Positions 60,681-64,000 of a DNA stretch of 64,000 nucleotides are shown one piece after another; positions within the stretch are counted from its first letter, which is position 1; each line of letters begins with the position of its first letter. The position numbers were made by a program, and so were the translations under genes. Origin of the DNA: Edolisoma coerulescens. Lineage: Eukaryota; Chordata; Aves; Passeriformes; Campephagidae. Under the pieces are notes generated by a model. That model had not been told where the DNA came from, did not search any database, and saw only the letters and a program-made list of their open reading frames with translations. The stretch spans positions 4,438,767 through 4,502,766 of the forward strand of contig VWZW01006289.1 in NCBI GenBank assembly GCA_013397115.1, in the 5' to 3' direction.

Positions 60681-63424
60681 GAGACCTGCATTTGGAAACA
60701 ATTTTAAAGGAGATCTGCAGATTTTCTAAACAAAGGGGTTGGAAAGAAAAGGCAAGTGAATTATAAGGCAGTCTCCTCGCAGTCAGGAATGCACGCTATA
60801 ATCTAGAAAGGTAGGGCTTGAGCTTTGAAGTGTATCTTCCAGACTCAGGTGACAGAGGAGGAAAGCCATAAAAGCTGTAGGTCCAGTCCTGCTGCTACTC
60901 AAGTGAACAGCAGAACTGGTGTTTACACTTGCTGTTTTTTGGTCCCTGCTCCTAACGCCACCTGCTAGCAGGTCCGTGAATTGTACCAGGCAAGGACAGA
61001 TGGTCCTCCAGAGGACTGACTCTGATTCTAATGTCAGCAAGAAGAATCACAGAGGTACACACAACTGGATATTTTGGAAGAGGAAGACAGTATATGAATC
61101 TGTGAATTAATATGGAACTACCCAAGACAGGTGGTGAGGCCAACAGCGTGTTGATACATGGGAAGTGATATGCATGTTTTCTAGGACGAGAGCCTGAGGG
61201 TATTTGAGAAGAGTAAGAAGAAACATCATACCAGATTTACTCAGCAGCTAAGGGTATTAGTCTTAAGCTTGAATGCCATACAGTTAATATAGATCTTTCC
61301 TTCTTTATCTGTCTTGAATTTATTAATATAAACTATTTTATATATGTAACGCATATTAGTTCCCCAAACCTCAGTAAGATAATGATTAATTACTGATTTT
61401 TCCCTTTTTTTCTTCACCTTTATTGCTAAAATATTAAAACAATGAGTTTTCCAGGATGTTTGAATGAATCTGTCAACAAAAAGAAGTAAAGAACAAATTG
61501 AAGTTATGTCTTAATATAAAAATCATCAGACTAAGCACCACAATTGTAGGATGTGTTTCTTTTAAAAAAAAAAAAAAAAAGTTATTTGTTAGTGTATCTC
61601 TTCCTAAACAGATTATAATTACTCTTCTGATCTATTTATATTGTATTTAGAGAATCTCACAGAACCAAATAGTTATACACTCTTATTGTGCCATAGATGT
61701 ATTGCTGTTATTAATCTTCATAACTTTAAATGCTTCTCTATGAAGGATATAGATAATGCCTATCAGGAAAGATTGACACACATCATAATCTGTCTTACAG
61801 TTAACATAAAATTATATTAATATTTGTATAATATTGAATCATAAATTAACTATTCTGACCACTTTAATGACCTGTGTGGGATAGAATTTCATTTTGGTGA
61901 AGCAGTATGGGTTTAGGGGCCTAAAGGTCTGTCAGAGTCAGGAAACCAGTGGGGATCAGAAAACCAGGACTCTTCCTAATGGTGGTGGTAGTCTGTGGTG
62001 ACACCTCAAAGTAACTTAGTTCAGGCACACACTGGCCTAGTTTCTGAGCCCTTTTAGGTCTCTTTAGGTTCCCACTGAAAGTATCTTTATTCAGTTAAAG
62101 ATGAGCAAATATCAAATGCATGGGATGACTGTATTTGGCCAAGTCCCAGAGGATGGTTTTTCAGTAAATTACAAGTTAAGAAATATGAGAAATTACTTCA
62201 CCTATTTAAGACAAAAGATTGAAATCTCTTTGAGTTTTCATTCAATTTTAAATTTTGTGAGTGTCCATCCTCAGATAAAATGAAAGGCGTGTTTGGATTT
62301 TAAGGATGCTTCACCAGGTAATGAATTCTTCCAGCTTTTTGGCCACCTAGATTTGTGAGAAACAATGATTGTGCAATAAGTTATCAGCTTACTATTTTTC
62401 CATTCATAAGTAGTAAAATTTTAAGGTATCTTTAGCTGTCTTTTCTTGTTCAGTAGAAGTTAGGAAATGCCATAATATTTCCTCCAGATGTCCCTTACGA
62501 ATCTTTATTAAACTTAGGTTGTGTTTGACACATTGGACATGGAGAGCATAGGATAGCTCACAAACAGAAAGATAAATAGACCAATATGTCAGGGGTTTGC
62601 GGTTTCATTCTTTTAATGCAATGTGGTGTGAATCCCCAAGTTTCATTGCCCAAATACAGTTTTTCCACAATTTTGAGATCAAAAGTATATATTTTTTTCG
62701 TGTGGATGAGGGGAGAAATGCCTTTTATTTGATAAACAGAACAAATGGGAAGGCTCACTAAGACTGCTTGAATTCTTTTTCTGCAGCTTCTTTTTCTTTT
62801 AAAATATATCTACCTGATGCAATATTTTCTGTCTGTAGAGCAGCATCTTACCCTTGGTATGTGCTTACATCTCTGAAGGATTGCACTTAAGCATTCCTGT
62901 TAAATGCTTTAGTAACCAGTTACTTTAAATGCTATCGGATTTGAACAACAATGTGAATATTTGCTTTCAGTAGTGGGTAGAAGCTACTTTTAGAGATTTA
63001 TTTTTTGCTGATTTATAACAAGGTATATGAAGCTTGTAGTTGTTTTTTGTGTGCATGTTTATGCGCATGTTTGAGTGCACTTGCATCCTGAAGGTTTGTT
63101 TAGGTTCTCCTAGTCCTTAATGAAAAAATCTGCAATTAATTGATCAGTACCTAAAAACCCCCGGATGTAGTGGATAGAATAAACGTGCACTACATTGTAT
63201 TTTTTAAAATGACTTTTTTTTTTCCCACTGACTTAGGAGGCATATGCACAAAATACCCCCATGGTTGTTTACAACCTTAATTACTATACATTTTTTGTGA
63301 CAAAAAGTATTATTATATTCATAATAAACCAAACCCCAAACATTTTTAAAAATAATTCTTAGACTTGTAATTTACTCCCAGGTTTCTGTATGTCAATTTA
63401 CTCGAATGAAGTACAGTTATTTCA
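60681..63424. other. Unique DNA, nothing recognised
   Basis: A 17-A run lies at 61564-61580. No coding, RNA or transposon signal was seen. Confidence 0.5.
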
Positions 63425-63520
63425 AGTAGGGCAAAAAGTAATAATGCCAGTTTTACAAAAGAGAAAACTGAAGGCCAGGTTACACTTCCCCCATTCCTCT
63501 GGCCCCAGCAGAAAATAAGA
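63425..63520 (+). repeat. Possible ancient MIR-like SINE remnant
   Basis: CCAGTTTTACAAAAGAGAAA followed by ACTGAAGGCCAGGTTACAC resembles the 'attttacagatggggaaactgaggc' core of the ancient SINE, with GGTTACAC in the position of the AAGTCACAC-type block. It is short and diverged. Confidence 0.45.
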
Positions 63521-64000
63521 GGAAGCATGATTCTTCCTTACCACTCACAAATAGAGGCAACACCCTCTCCCCAAAGCTTGATATTTACCTTCCAATATTA
63601 GATATTGGTGACAAAGTATTGCTATAGACTTTTACTTTACAAGGTTTACTTTATTAAATATGATGCTTCTTACTGGTTCCCAATATTTTCATGTGTTTAT
63701 ACAGTGCTTTAAAAATGATTTGGAAAGTTAAAAGTACTTAACTTCTTAGCTAATTTTAATATAATTAAATTTATAGACCTGATTGATAACTGATTTTTAA
63801 TAAAACATACTTAGAAAAATTCTCTAACTCAATAAAAAAGTGTTTTTCATCATGACTACCAATATTACAAATGTTTCTGTTTTTTTCAATTAGTAATGAT
63901 TTGTTTGTTTGTTTGTTTTTAACATCTCCTCTTACTGGTTTCACTTTGTATTTCAGTTCACAGTTTTCCCAAATGAGTGAAAAGTAGCTTTTATATTTTT
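63521..64000. other. AT-rich unique DNA to window end; short (TTTG)n run
   Basis: The only repeat is TTTG x5 at about 63900-63919. No gene signal was seen. Confidence 0.6.

Noticed and set aside
1..64000. CRISPR arrays, operons, phage or plasmid modules
   Set aside because: Nothing in the window has prokaryotic gene structure; CR1, LTRs and SINE remnants point to a bird genome.

Overview
The window reads as a gene-poor, AT-rich stretch of bird nuclear DNA, either a very large intron or an intergenic desert. The main support is five truncated CR1 LINE copies, the dominant retroposon of birds and reptiles. Several solo LTRs of avian endogenous-retrovirus type and decayed MIR-like SINE remnants fit this. 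The LTR styles, especially the 3' end at 371-386, suggest a songbird, but that is inference from family resemblance. There is no bacterial-style coding, no rRNA or tRNA gene that I recognise, and no long intact gene. One 25-N assembly gap and two single Ns sit in homopolymer-rich DNA.

Layout. 1-386: 3' part of an LTR. 0.4-5.4 kb: unique DNA with a 26-bp tandem duplication. 5.43-5.82 kb: solo LTR, minus strand. 5.9-22.8 kb: mostly unique DNA with an ancient SINE remnant, two small exon-like segments (10.8 and 15.8 kb), a CpG-bearing block near 10 kb and a long hairpin at 19.0 kb. 22.8-23.5 kb: CR1 on plus. 24.6 kb: the best coding-exon candidate, minus strand. 28.3-28.75 kb: an LTR with a TATA box on plus. 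31.5-33.3 kb: three further exon-like segments and a minus-strand CR1. 37.4-38.1 kb: CR1 fragment abutting a T/G tract. 40.9-41.35 kb: a purine-rich block. 43.5 kb: a second LTR of the 5.4-kb family, opposite orientation. 44.7 kb: ancient SINE. 45.4-46.3 kb: regulatory-looking block. 49.1-49.5 kb: solo LTR with intact target-site duplication. 50.9-51.2 kb: homopolymers and assembly gap. 52.65-53.95 kb: the longest CR1. 57-60.7 kb: several regulatory-looking blocks. 63.4 kb: SINE remnant.

The most interesting possibility is that the apparent desert hides a spliced minus-strand gene. A 105-nt segment at 24613-24717 has a good acceptor and donor and one fully open frame. Three other short segments (31547-31599, 15840-15881, 10773-10830) can be joined to it in one continuous frame through matching phase-1 junctions. 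I do not recognise the protein. Decoy exons of this size are common in vertebrate introns, so the chain is a hypothesis. Everything labelled as a candidate regulatory block is inferred from composition and motif content only, with no alignment behind it.
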